From Dysidea avara (Eukaryota; Porifera; Demospongiae; Dictyoceratida; Dysideidae), in the NCBI RefSeq assembly GCF_963678975.1, contig NC_089279.1, positions 27,700,004 to 27,764,003 of the forward strand: DNA of 64,000 nucleotides, in the 5' to 3' direction. Made by a program: the position numbers and the translations under genes. The notes under the pieces were generated by a model. That model did no database searches. It saw only the letters and a list, made by a program, of their open reading frames with translations, and was not told where the DNA came from. Of the stretch, positions 21,991-32,682 are shown one piece after another (position 1 is the stretch's first letter; each line of letters starts with the position of its first letter).

Positions 21991-22350
21991 AGTGGAGTTG
22001 TTCCTTCAGACAGGAAGTGCTCATGATCACATATACTCCAGTTCATAAAGGTGCATGATGATTTGGACAATCCTGGCAACTTCATACCAATCTCTGTTGT
22101 ATCTGTTCTTGCTGGTTTTTTAAAATATTTTTTTGTGTGTATTTGTTCAATCATTTTTATAATTTGCCTTAAGTTAATTGTTGCATTTGTATCCACGTAT
22201 AATTGTTTTGTATGTGTGTGTTAAGTTTTGTACTTGTTAGCTAGCTATATGTTCATTAATTTTGTCTGTATTGTTTGTTGCTCTGACAAGGAAGAATGGT
22301 AGTTGCCAATTGTCAGAGACTCAGAGGGTAATTTATAAATCAATCAATCA
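21559..22350 (+). pseudogene. LINE relic with GPDG motif (copy 1)
   Basis: The plus strand reads STGPDGVRFLKEIGCSIGYL and later TPVHKGA, the pre-RT region of LINE ORF2 (KSxGPDGIP...F..G..P..WK.A.VTPVFKKGD). It is broken by stops. A 3'-end-like block ends in a (AATC)n run near 22335-22350 that could be the element tail. The first part is duplicated at 21915. Confidence 0.65.
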
Positions 22351-23107
22351 CATCAGTCTGATAATTTAAGAAACTTTTATTGCTAACCCACAATGAAAAT
22401 TTCTTGCTGTACAAACTCCAAACATTTATTGAATTTATAAACTGTCAATAGCTAACTGTGAAAGTGCGCGCACCATCTGAATCCAGTAATTGTCTAAACA
22501 ACCAGAGCAACAGTCACTTGGTAGAATAAAATCAGTGGAGCAGGTCAAAGAGTCTGGGTAAACTTATAGCAATGAAAGTCATCACATCAAGCGTACAGCT
22601 ACAAAAGGAAAGACAATGATATGGGTGACATTTTGGGAGTATGATTTCCATCCAGCAAGATTTTAAATTTGAAAGCACTATGACTTTTCACCTTGTTAAT
22701 ATTAAAAATACATTAACAAGCTACTGGCATTTAGTGGCAGTTAAGAGACAGAATATGAGACTGTTAAGAGACAGACTGCTCTATAGAGTGGCCGGCTGAT
22801 TGCTCTATTAGACTATCTTGATCTTTTGTAAGTTCGTATAAGGCCAATGAAACTTGATTGCCAGTTTCTCACTCAGAATTTTGAAAACTTGATGCAGGCA
22901 GGCGGTTATTAATCATTATTCATTTTTTCCAAAAGCACAACACATATCCCAAACATGAAGATTTCTGCCAAAAACAGTGAGATCTACATTGATTACTCTT
23001 GCATAAATACCTTACTAATCTATAACAAGTGATTCTTCCATTAGAGTATAGCTGATTGCTCTATTAGAGTAAAAGTGACTGCTCTATTGGAGTATCTTAT
23101 GTAGCAG
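22351..23107. other. Non-coding stretch with CTATTAGAG clusters (copy 1)
   Basis: No gene was seen. CTATTAGAG-type units lie at about 22780-22822 and 23034-23100. The 23034 cluster abuts the LINE reading frame. Copy 2 has a 436 bp insertion within this stretch. Confidence 0.5.
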
Positions 23108-24660
23108 AAACTTACCCTCTGAATGGAAAACACACAAAATAATTCCTGTGTTCAAATCTGGAGACAAAACTTCTGTTGCCAGCTATCGACCAATTTCACT
23201 CCTTTGTGTCATCTCTAAAGTGCTAGAAAGATTAGTTTATGACAAAGTGATAAATACAATAGCTCCCTCCATCACTCCGCATCAATTTGGTTTTCAAAGT
23301 AACGCTTCAACTCAACAACAACTTCTCATCTACTTTCATCAGCTAATCACTTCGAGGGAAGAAATAGACACCATCTACATTGACATCAGGAAAGCCTTTG
23401 ATAGTGTGCCACACAATGAATTATTGGTTAAATTATGGAACACAGGAATCACAGGCACTCTATGGAACTGGTTTAACAGCTATTTAAGTAACAGATCCCA
23501 GTGTATCTCTGTTGAAAACCGCCTGTCAGATTTCCTACCTGTAATCTCTGGTGTTCCCCAGGGAAGCATTCTGGGTCCTTTGCTTTTCTTGATCTTTATA
23601 AATGATCTGCCATCTACCATCATATCTCAACTACTCGAATTTGCAGATGATACAAAGTGCTTTTGACAAATCATTTCCATACTAGACATACAGCAGCTTC
23701 AAGAAGACCTCAACTCTTTATTTAATTGGACTATTAACAATCATCTGTCATTTAACCTCTCTAAATTCGTATTCATGAACTTCCATTGTAAATTCAACTC
23801 TCAGTACATCATAAATGACCATATAATCAATGAATCACCCAGTTACAAAGACCTAGGGATTATTTTCACTAACTCGTTGTCATGGAGAAAGCATTATGAA
23901 ATGATTTCCTCTAAAGCCTACAAGTCACTTGGACTGCTACGCAGAGTATTCAAGGATTCGCATTGTCCTCAGGCTAGAAAATCCCTATACATTTCATTAG
24001 TGAGATCTAAATTGCTATACTGCTCCACATTGTGGAGACCTTATTTGTTGAAAGACATAGAATTAATTGAGAAAGTACAAAGACGTGCTACTAAAGTCAT
24101 ACTCTCTGATTACACTTCAGACTACAGGACTAGATTGACCCAACTAGGTATGTTGCCATTGATGTATATTTATGAATATCTGACATCCTCTTTTTCATCA
24201 AATCACTTAAAACTCCTACAGATAAGTTCAATATCCTGAACTATGTCAGCTTCAATACTGGTTCTACTAGATCTTCTGGAATCAAACTACACCACAAGAC
24301 AGCCCATACCAATGCAGCTATGAACTCCTATTTTTTTCGCCTACCTAGACTATGGAACTCTTTGCCAATAATTGATCATACACAATCACTAACTGTAATA
24401 AAACAAAAATTGAAGAAATTTTTATGGAATCATTTCCTAGCTAACTTTGACAATTCACTCTGTTGTTTCCATTACCTTTGTCCCTGTTCCTGTTGTTCCA
24501 AGAATCCTGCATCTAACAATTTTAACCACTTGTAACTAAGTATGTAAATGTTAGTGTATAGTTATTTTTCAATGTATGCTAGGCTATCAGTGTAGGTCAC
24601 TGGTAGACCCTCAGAATTATTATTCTGTAAAGCATTATTCAAGATTATTATATATATTTC
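23108..24660 (+). pseudogene. CR1/Jockey-like LINE, RT and C-terminal region (copy 1)
   Basis: The plus strand reads LPSEWKTHKIIPVFKSGD, SYRPISLLCVISKVLERLV, DIRKAFDSVPHNELL, VISGVPQGSILGPLLF and FADDTK, all canonical RT motifs in order. One TGA at 23664-23666 interrupts an otherwise continuous frame that resumes with QIISILDIQQLQEDLNS and runs to about 24239. The last part (SYFFRLPRLWNSLP, then FLWNHFLANF) is in another frame from 24320. The 3' region ends in TTAT-rich sequence. ORF1 and the endonuclease are absent, so it is inactive. Confidence 0.9.
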
Positions 24661-25058
24661 GATCTGAAATACCAATAATGAAATTCCATGCGGGTGTATC
24701 AAAAGCATGCGGGCGGTGACGCGTAACTGCTAATCAAGTTTCATTGACCTAATAATAATATTATCCTCATGTTTTAAAGGAGGGGAGACTACTTGCATGA
24801 GTGCTCTTCTGCATCAATAAACCATCTTTAGACTAATGCAAAAATATCCCGGTCCCGGTTTTACCAAGAAATCTCCCTTTCCCCTCCCGGTTTTACCAAT
24901 ACCCGTCTGATGAAATACAGATACTAAATCATTTCTACCGCCCAGATTCGGCGGTAGCCAATTAATGCATGCCAATGACGTTCACACAGAAATCGCCTTG
25001 GCAACACAATGCTTTTGTGCAATCATCTGACGCAACAAGTATTATGGGCGCTGTCTAA
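24661..25058. other. Non-coding stretch (copy 1)
   Basis: No coding signal. CCCGGTTTTACCAA boxes occur twice at about 24850 and 24883. The sequence is nearly unchanged in copy 2 (58862-59249). Confidence 0.4.
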
Positions 25059-25495
25059 TAGACAATATGCATACCGAAAACATTCTAATAAGCACGTGAT
25101 CTTTTGACGGTGAATTAAGTGCGAATTGATTCATATCGTGGCAGTATCAGCGATTCTTACAGAGCGGTGACTTCTTCTACCCAGGAGATAGTATAACTGG
25201 CGAGCGAAAGGTTTCCCGTAGCATTAGTGGTGAGTTATAGTCCTAGCGAAGTTATCAGCGTTTCTTACGGAGAGGTGATTTCTTCTATCTAGGAGGTAAC
25301 ACACCTGGCGAGAGAAAGCCTGCCTGTAGCATTAGTGGTGAGTTATAGTCTGAGCCGCATTAGCTACCCATACTTATGTATGGGATTTTCACAAAATTTC
25401 GGTAGTCGTTCACCGTCAACTTTTTTTGGAAAGCGTCGCCGCACTACTGTAATTGATCATTTTTCTTTCGAATAATATAGCATGCATATTGTCTA
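25059..25495. mobile_element. 437 bp element with TAGACAATATGCAT ends, copy 1 only
   Basis: Inverted 14-bp ends TAGACAATATGCAT bound the stretch. It is missing from copy 2, where 59244-59256 reads straight through as CTGTCTAATTGAA. No clear target duplication remains, so imperfect excision from copy 2 or microhomology deletion over GTCTA are alternatives to insertion. It contains a two-unit 108-bp tandem repeat. Confidence 0.65.
25146..25363. repeat. 108-bp tandem repeat, two units
   Basis: Units start ATCAGCG at 25146 and 25254 and share GTAGCATTAGTGGTGAGTTA. They are internal to the 25059-25495 element. Confidence 0.9.
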
Positions 25496-25797
25496 CTGAA
25501 TTCCTTTTGAAATGATTTAGTATTTGTATTTCACCAGACTCTTACTTTTTGCGAAGGAGCGGGCGGCGCCAGACTAAGCTATCTTCTGGTTGGCCAGGAC
25601 TCCATCAAGACTCCACACCCTCGTCCAGATCACTCGTACGACTCGCCACTGTGCTTTAAAAAAGCAGCCAGCAAAAGCAGACCACTTTATTCTGGTCTAC
25701 TGTGACAGTGAAATTTGATAGTGCATTCATTAAGCTTTGTGCTTGTGGGAAAAAAAAAATCAAACTTCCTGTCTTGGGCGATAAGAACGGTTTTCGC

Positions 25798-26748
25798 AGA
25801 TCCAGTGGCGTAGCTAGCCAGAAAATTTTTTTTTTACCGAGGCAAAGTAAGTTATACATTGACGTAATTGAGAGGGTCTGCTTGTGACTCAACTGATTCA
25901 CAAACACTTTCAAGCATGAGTGGTACAGCATTTGCAGGTTGATTCTCTGGTTGGATGGAAGAAATTGTTTCAAAAGACTCTGAGTACTTTTCTACATGTC
26001 ATGCTCCAGCTTAGTTAATGCAACAGTATACCATGCTTCAATTGTTAGACTAGTTTAATTGTACTCAACACAAAAAAAAAAACTGACTTACTCTGGAGAT
26101 ATTTTGAGTGGTCAGGCCATCCATGGACTGCAACAGAGGTCATAGTCATGCACACTATACTTTTTATTGATCCGATATGATATTTAAGTCAGAGATATCT
26201 CTTCCATGAAATAATCAACTGCATGTGTCAAGCTAGGGAGTCTGGGGGCATGCTCCTTCGAGGAAATTTTTGAAAATATATGCTTTGAAATGGCATGTGG
26301 AGGCTACTTTCATGATATACATGCATGATCAATGGGCTTTATGCATTGCCATGCAGTTAATTCATTGGAACACTTTTGAAAAGTAATTTAAAGACAATTA
26401 ACAATGTAAATGATTTAGACCAAGCAGTGTAAGAGTACTGGCTATATTACACTGAATACTCTATTAGAGTACATTACGATGACTGCTCTATTAGAGTATC
26501 TCGATCTTTTTCCGAATACAAATTCAAGTAGCTGAAAAGTGGTCCTCACCATGGGCTCCGGCCTGCTTAGTACTACAACCATAGATCTATTGTGTGTGGT
26601 ACAGTAATGCTGTATAGTAACATTTGAGTAGAATATTCAAGGTGCCAAAACTCAGGCCTGCTCAGTGCTCAGCCTGAATTTTTGAGCATTTTTTTTTTAC
26701 CGAGGCAGCTGCCTCGGTTGCCTCAATGGTAGCTACGCCACTGAGATC
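25798..26748. mobile_element. CAGTGGCGTAGC element with 5-bp duplication (copy 1)
   Basis: Ends CAGTGGCGTAGCTA and TAGCTACGCCACTG bound 25803-26743; AGATC lies at 25798-25802 and 26744-26748. The tips are also followed by TTTTACCGAGGCA on both sides, inverted. It matches the CAGTGGCG type seen at 6951, again with a 5-bp duplication. CTATTAGAG units lie at 26452-26508. It sits about 150 bp upstream of gene B and is shared with copy 2 (59554-60487). Confidence 0.8.
26452..26510 (+). repeat. CTATTAGAG cluster, two units (copy 1)
   Basis: Units GAATACTCTATTAGAGTACA and GACTGCTCTATTAGAGTATC followed by TCGATC, within the 25803-26743 element; also at 60200-60252 in copy 2. Confidence 0.85.
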
Positions 26749-26894
26749 CAGTCACATACGTATATGCCTTTGATCATGAAGAGTATAATTTACACTGGTC
26801 GGGCGCACACTAACTAGCTATTTAGCAAAGCTATTGTAATTAGTGCATGTAATCTTTAATTTTGTGTTTGCTACTTCCTGCGAAGTGAAATAGT

Positions 26895-28465
26895 ATGGGA
26901 ACATCTCAGTCACGCCGAAGGACACAGACCCGCAGCGGATACCAAGTTACAGCCTCAGAACATAATAATGTGGACCAAGAAATCGAAGCAGAGGTTACCC
27001 GTGTTGAAGCAGACATAAACGAAGTTAAACGCAAGAAACGAGAGAGGTTGAAAGAACTGGATCTCTTCGTGCTTGATAACTCCATTCGTGAGAGTACTGT
27101 GGGCCAGCTGCGCAGCCACACCTTGCAGAACAAGCTGGACATCTTTGAGCAGGTGAAGAAAGTCGGCATCAAGGATGTAATCATTGCCTCATTCTCTCAC
27201 ATGACACGCGTTGATGATGACTTTGTGTAGTACCTCAAAGATCATAACGAAGATTTCACTCATTTTTATTCTTTTTCTGAAATCACTGAAGGAATTAAAG
27301 ATGGACGATGTGATACTGAGACCATTCCAGTTTCTCTGGAGAAGAACCACGAAATTGGCATTCCCAACACAATTTTTGAGGTGGACCTAGCTAACGAGGA
27401 TATAGAGTGGGAGAAAAAGTTTACAACAGATGATATGTGTCAGCTAATCCAAAAATGGACAAAATGGGTGTATGACAACATCTCCACCAAGGCACGCGTT
27501 CTGTTCAATTTTCGTGATTTTCCAGTGACCATGAGTACTGCTCCAAAGCGCATGCTCAAAGTAGCTCAATTTCTTTGAAAGTTTCCAGTTGAATATCGAC
27601 CTTTTGGTCTTTGCTTTGAAGATCCGATGGGAGAATATTTACCCGAAGAGCTTGAGGCATGGACAGCCAGTGTGAGGAGGATCATGACAGCTAACGGCTG
27701 GTTAGATGGGAAGATTCTTGTACATATCCACCAAAAGTGGGATCTCCAAACAGCTTCGCAACTTGATTGTCTTAGTGCTGGTGCTGATGGTATATGGGCC
27801 AGTCTTTGTGAAGAAGGTGCTGCTATGGGTCATGCTTGTGCTGCCATCACCATGATGAACCTGATTCGTCTTGGTAATACCAAAATTCTGAAGAATTATA
27901 ACTGCACTGAGTTGAGAAATGCTGCTATGGAAATTACTAGAATCACAACTGGGAGAGAACCATATCCGAAACAAGTGCTATATGGGGAACGAGCAGTTGA
28001 TCTTGTACTTGGTGTGCTAGGAGTTGGTGATTTTAATTTGGCTAAATTCTTTGGTGTTGAAACACCAAACCGAATGACTACCCTTGTAACTATCGATATG
28101 ATAATTGAAAAGTTGGAAAATAATTTTGGAAAAGATCCACAGTTCACCAAAGAAATAGCAGAAAATATGAAGGAGCAGATGCTCTCAGATTTACGCAGTG
28201 GAAGAAAGGAGGAATACAATAGTGCAGTCGGAATGGCTCTCTTATTTGACCGTGCTGGTGGAAAGCTTACTGAAAAGGTCATTATCACACAGTTGAAATT
28301 GGTTGCCTTGGCCATTACCTTACAGAGACAGTAACATCTATGAAAAGAGTTTCAAATCTGAGTTTTTCCAAGACGAAAGCATTGCTTGATAGAGCAGCTG
28401 CTGTGGCTATAACTTCCTCTCAGAGAATCTTTTATGCACGTAGTAATCCAACCTGGACACTTTAA
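26895..28465 (+). pseudogene. Gene B copy 1: DRE-TIM metallolyase-like protein, interrupted
   Basis: The product is the same as at 60635. The N terminus MGTSQS has a glycine-2 myristoylation pattern. A charged coiled helix follows, then LFVLDNSIREST, which occupies the place of the DxxLRDG metal-site motif, and later HIHQ, the HxH metal pair of the HMG-CoA lyase/isopropylmalate synthase family. Relative to copy 2 there is an in-frame TAG at 27228 (CAG in copy 2) and a TGA at 27576-27578 (TCA in copy 2). Unlike copy 2, it keeps the C-terminal part through EEYNSAVGMALLFDRAGGKL. Near 28300 the frame seems to change; a coding-like tail (SFSKTKALLDRAAAVAITSS) ends at TAA 28463-28465. It is likely a pseudogene unless the stops are sequencing errors. 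Confidence 0.8.
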
Positions 28466-28585
28466 GTTAAGTTTTGTAGTTAATTATTTTTGTATGTATC
28501 CTTGCCATGCCTACGCGGATCTTATCTTTGTAGTCGCATGGGTCCGAGGCTCTGTATGTAATTTTGTCATTTCATCATTATTCTG

Positions 28586-29002
28586 ATGGTTTCAAAAAAA
28601 AAAAAAATGGGTGAAGTGGTAGCGAGCGTAGAAGACCAGTCCTCCCGTCATAAGCAATTGATTGCTGAGATTCAGGAAGAATGGGATAAGTGGGACAAGC
28701 GAGATAAGACTCAAAGTGATGATCGGCTGCAGTTTGATAATTTTTACCATGGCTTTATGCAACCATACTTTGGATGTTACCGATGTGTAACTACAAAGAA
28801 AGGTTTGAAGGCATTAGACATGGATAAAGATGGCTACATTGATTGGTATGAGTTTCTTGTCTACATCAAGTGGGCTTTACGTCAGTACCCTAATGTGGCA
28901 GATGTTGAATTACTGATGAGTATTGTGTTTGAGAAAGGCCTTATACCTGCAATGCGAGATGAGAGGATAAAGCAGAAAGCTTTTAACCGTACAGCTTGCT
29001 AA
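28586..29002 (+). CDS. EF-hand protein or C-terminal part of gene B
   Basis: A 138-residue frame; a second possible start is Met8 after an A-run. Residues 78-89 form a complete EF-hand loop (DMDKDGYIDWYE, with D78, D80, D82, D86 and E89). An earlier loop around residues 37-50 is degenerate and lacks most ligands. YFGCYRC and the end GLIPAMRDE resemble animal proteins in which, as far as I recall, an HMGL-like domain precedes such EF-hands, so this could be the tail of gene B separated by a degraded or unrecognised joint. No copy exists in copy 2 because that segment is replaced. Calcium binding is expected from the loop alone. Confidence 0.65.
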   Translation: MVSKKKKMGEVVASVEDQSSRHKQLIAEIQEEWDKWDKRDKTQSDDRLQFDNFYHGFMQPYFGCYRCVTTKKGLKALDMDKDGYIDWYEFLVYIKWALRQYPNVADVELLMSIVFEKGLIPAMRDERIKQKAFNRTAC

Positions 29003-30540
29003 CTTGATCATGAATTAATTTTGATTACATAGCATATGTAGGCATTTTGCTTAGCTACAGTACAATACACATTAACAGTACTACCCTAGCTTTGATGTAT
29101 ATAGCTGCAGTGAATACCTGTATAGCAGTGAAGCATTACATGCACATATATTTAGGAGTAATGGCCTCTACACATGGTTTCTTTGTAGCAACAGATATCA
29201 AACATTAACAAGTTTGTCACTGGTTCTATACATATAGTCAGTTATGTGGGTGCACATGTAAACTTGAGGTCAGTTAATGCATTAATTTTGTACTTGTCAT
29301 GCTTTCTAGGGGTGCACTGATTTATTGTCAGTAACGCCACGTGTACAGTTATGTAAGAATTTATAATGAGGTATTATGAGTGATTATGCTACTACATGTA
29401 CAATTAATTATGCATGTGGCTATTAACTATCTGCTACATTGTTGATCATGAATTACACAAATACGTATGGGAAGTTGGAAGCATTATTGTGTAGCTACAT
29501 GCACCGCACACAAAATATGGTGAACATTGCATTACTAATGTCAAATCCATCCATATAGCTATGGCTGTCTGGATTCAGTGGAGTGGAATGGTGGACAGCA
29601 ATGATGAATTAGATAAGTTCACCTAGTGGTCACTTCTTTATAATGACCACAGTACCTCCAAATGAAGATAGCCTCTTTGTAAAGACCATACTAATGTAGT
29701 GTCTAAAATTTTATGACTGACCCCATAGGAAGGTCTTATTGGTATGCCACAAAGTATATCTCCTACACAAAGACCACCTTTATAAAAGCCAATTTATATT
29801 AATTGCTGCTCTGCGGTGTCTAGCACTGATGGTCTGACAGCAACTCAGGGGTATATTTCGTGGGTTTGGGTTCCAAACTCCCTCTGAAATTATAACTTCT
29901 GAGCTTGCATCAGGAACACCACACTATCAGTATCTTAGTTTGTCAGTGCAAATGATTATACAGAACAAATGGGAACAGCGCAGGGTGGTATAGCTACAGT
30001 GTAGCTAATAGGAATCTTATTTTTCAAATGCGGATTAAGAGAGAAAAAGGGTATACTTTGAAAAAGATTATTATAAAGATCGAGATACTTAGTCAGATGT
30101 ACTCCAATAGAGTAGTCAAAACTACTCTAATAAAACTACTCTAATAAAACATTCGTAACAAAATATAATGTTATATAATATAGGACTATAATTTGAAAGT
30201 TAAAGAATATTATAGCAGCCCAGTAAATCTTGAGTTTTCCATTTCAATAGATTGGATCACTACAATGTCTGACTAGCCATATAATTAACATTTAGGATGG
30301 GAAGCAAGCATGTATATCGAAAACAGTTTACCTTCCATAAAATCATAAACTAATAGATTTTAATATTTAAAATCTGCCAGCAGCTGGGGCTGCACCCCTA
30401 TATTCCTACATATATAGCTCACAACCGACTATGGAAACCACCTTTAAAAATCCTGGATATGCCCAGGCAACTTGTGCTGTAGCCTTTGAGTTACCCAACT
30501 TGGTAAACAGGAATTAAACACAGCTAATAAGGTGAAACAG
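29003..30540. other. Non-coding stretch, copy 1 only
   Basis: No gene was recognised. A reverse-oriented CTATTAGAG cluster with the GATCGAGATAC end lies at 30078-30150. The short segment near 29805-29850 (GTGTCTAGCACTGATGGTCTGACAGC) resembles 30690-30715. This stretch has no counterpart in copy 2. Confidence 0.45.
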
Positions 30541-30780
30541 AAAATGGGCCAAAGAAAGGAAAAAACCCCTCTTACCCAGGATTCGAACTACACGTCACCC
30601 AATGTCTAGTCAAGTGCCACACTCAGTCTCTTCCAGGAGGGATGGATTTTCTTCCTTCAACCTAAGTATTACTACTGCTTTACAGTGTCCAGCACTGAAG
30701 ATCTGACAGCATCTTGTGCTGCAGCCTTTGAGTTAAAGACTTTGACATTATTTAACACAGCTAATGTGTAAATTGCTATT
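30465..30780 (-). mobile_element. tRNA-derived SINE remnant
   Basis: On the minus strand 30563-30645 reads TGGCACTTGACTAGACATTG followed by GTAGTTCGAATCC, a perfect RNA polymerase III B box (GTTCGAATC) at tRNA-like spacing from an A-box-like TGGC. It is not a foldable modern tRNA: the acceptor stem is not evident. The flanks carry a direct repeat of about 60 bp (CTTGTGCTGTAGCCTTTGAG at 30468 and its near copy at 30714). Confidence 0.5.
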
Positions 30781-31424
30781 TTCAGTGTTGTTTAGAGTAC
30801 TCCTTATTGTTGAGGTTTTATATTGTGCACTGCAAACAATACATGATATGATATAGCAAAATTATGAATACAGAGAAATAACGTTACCTTTTCCTGTGAT
30901 TAAAAACCTTTCCTATTGTATTATCAAATTACCATGTACAGTAGCTATGCAGCTGGTTTTACAGTAGATAGAGTTTGCCAGTACAGATGTATATAACATG
31001 GTTTTTATAGAGAGGTACACGTGCACTGGGTGAAATTATCATTCCATTCCATATTTTGTGTAGTTAGCTATATGTGCAATGTGTTTCTGTATGTGGGATT
31101 AGATTTTTGTTTAACCGGCAAAAGCCATTCTCTATCAGAGCACACACACGCACAACAATAAACACAATAAAAACACAACCACTAAACATTTAGTAACACA
31201 AATACACCTGTTCAGCAATTGTTGTAGACTTGCTAACTGTGACTGTTTAAGAGGAAGACCCCAGACAGGTATCCTAGAAAAAACTAGCTAGCAATTAAAT
31301 CAACATCTTAAGAACATCAAAATTAATGATGAGGATTTCCGGTGGAGGATAAGTATATGTACATAATATGATACCAGCTACACACACTACTTAACTGAGG
31401 ATCCCATTGTATATGTCTGTCAAA

Positions 31425-31765
31425 AATACTTTTTGTTTATCCACTTTCTTAAGCTGGTGATCATCTACTAGGATTGTAGGTAGATGCAGCACGTTTTTGA
31501 GCAAACCACATGACACTACAATAGCTTGAGGTTTCAGTCTGCTTGATACAATCCCCTGCCAGTGTAGGTCCTTTATTTCACAACTTCATGATTTTCACCA
31601 GAACATATCAATGTAGTGTCATCAGCAAACTCTAGTAATCTATTAATGAGGGAATTTCATTAATGTACCCAAGACATAGTAAAGGGGGAAATGCACTACC
31701 CTGTGAAATTCCACCCTTTACAGGAGACCAAGACGACATCATGTCTTTGTGTCAGACGTGCTGTG
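31425..31765 (-). pseudogene. LINE reverse transcriptase relic (copy 1)
   Basis: The minus strand reads VKGGISQGSA (a decayed GxPQGS motif), then LLEFADDTTLICSGENHEVV, containing the catalytic FADD, and finally ILVDDHQLKKVDKQKVFLTD. It is interrupted by stops. Shared with copy 2 at 62606-62925. Confidence 0.75.
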
Positions 31766-32682
31766 TTTGTTGGGAAAGATAATTGGTAATATGGAAGTAT
31801 TTTCTATTCTATGTACATGTCCTCAATTTGGAGAATCATCAGAGAGAGGTTCCATTGTAGTGGCAAGACAACTATGTAGCTCTATACCTCTATATTGACT
31901 ACACAAACACAACCCAAAATGGTAAAATTTGACAAGGATATCTAAGTACATGCTAAATTACCTACACGGTCATTTTATGCAAACCTTAAATGAATTAGTC
32001 AATTTAAGTCCTTCGTCATTTTAATGGAGAGCACACAAATTAAGCATCCCTCAAATGACATGAAGAAAGTTATGTAATTATGCAACTACAGTAATATTTG
32101 CATTGCGACACCACAAGATCTGCTGCTTCTGCTGGTTACTGCTGATAATGACGACAATGAGTGATGCTTATTGTACCACTGTAAGAGGCCTTTTAACTGC
32201 ATGCAGTCAGCGTTAGTTCAATGGAAGAACCCTGGTCTCATATCATTGTTAAATATTATATTAATGTGGGCTTGAATGTGCTAATCACTCCAACAATTCA
32301 CCCTCAACTCCAGATTCCCTCCCTAAATCTTCCTACACTCCATTGTCTTTCCTGTCTTTTATTTCAGATAGCTTTGCAAGAATACATGTTTTTCACCACA
32401 GTAGACTCTGAATACATGTATATAACATCTACACAATTAAAGGAAGCCATCATTAAATGTTAGCACCACCATAATCACATGGTCATCCTTATTCATATAC
32501 TTTGTACAGCAGAGAAAGCATTCCTACAAATGAACACTTCTGACTTAAGATTTCTGCGCCATTTCTCCCTCACAAACTTGTCACCTCCACAGTCTTATAC
32601 ACTTTAACAAAATTTAAACAGCTCTTGTTAACTCTATTAGTATAATCTTGCTAGACCAGTTGAGAATAGGGAACCAGTAAAC
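31766..32682. other. 5' flank of gene C (copy 1)
   Basis: AT-rich, alignable with 62926-63738 except for small indels, such as a 170-bp stretch near 31735-31905 missing from copy 2. No further feature was recognised. Confidence 0.4.

Noticed and set aside
25130-25200. Resemblance of GTGGCAGTATCAGCG to the 5' part of U4 snRNA
   Set aside because: Only about a dozen bases match, and the following sequence does not continue as U4; it belongs to a 108-bp tandem repeat.
30563-30645. Functional tRNA gene on the minus strand
   Set aside because: The B box is good, but no closed acceptor stem or clean anticodon arm is evident; a SINE or tRNA pseudogene fits better.
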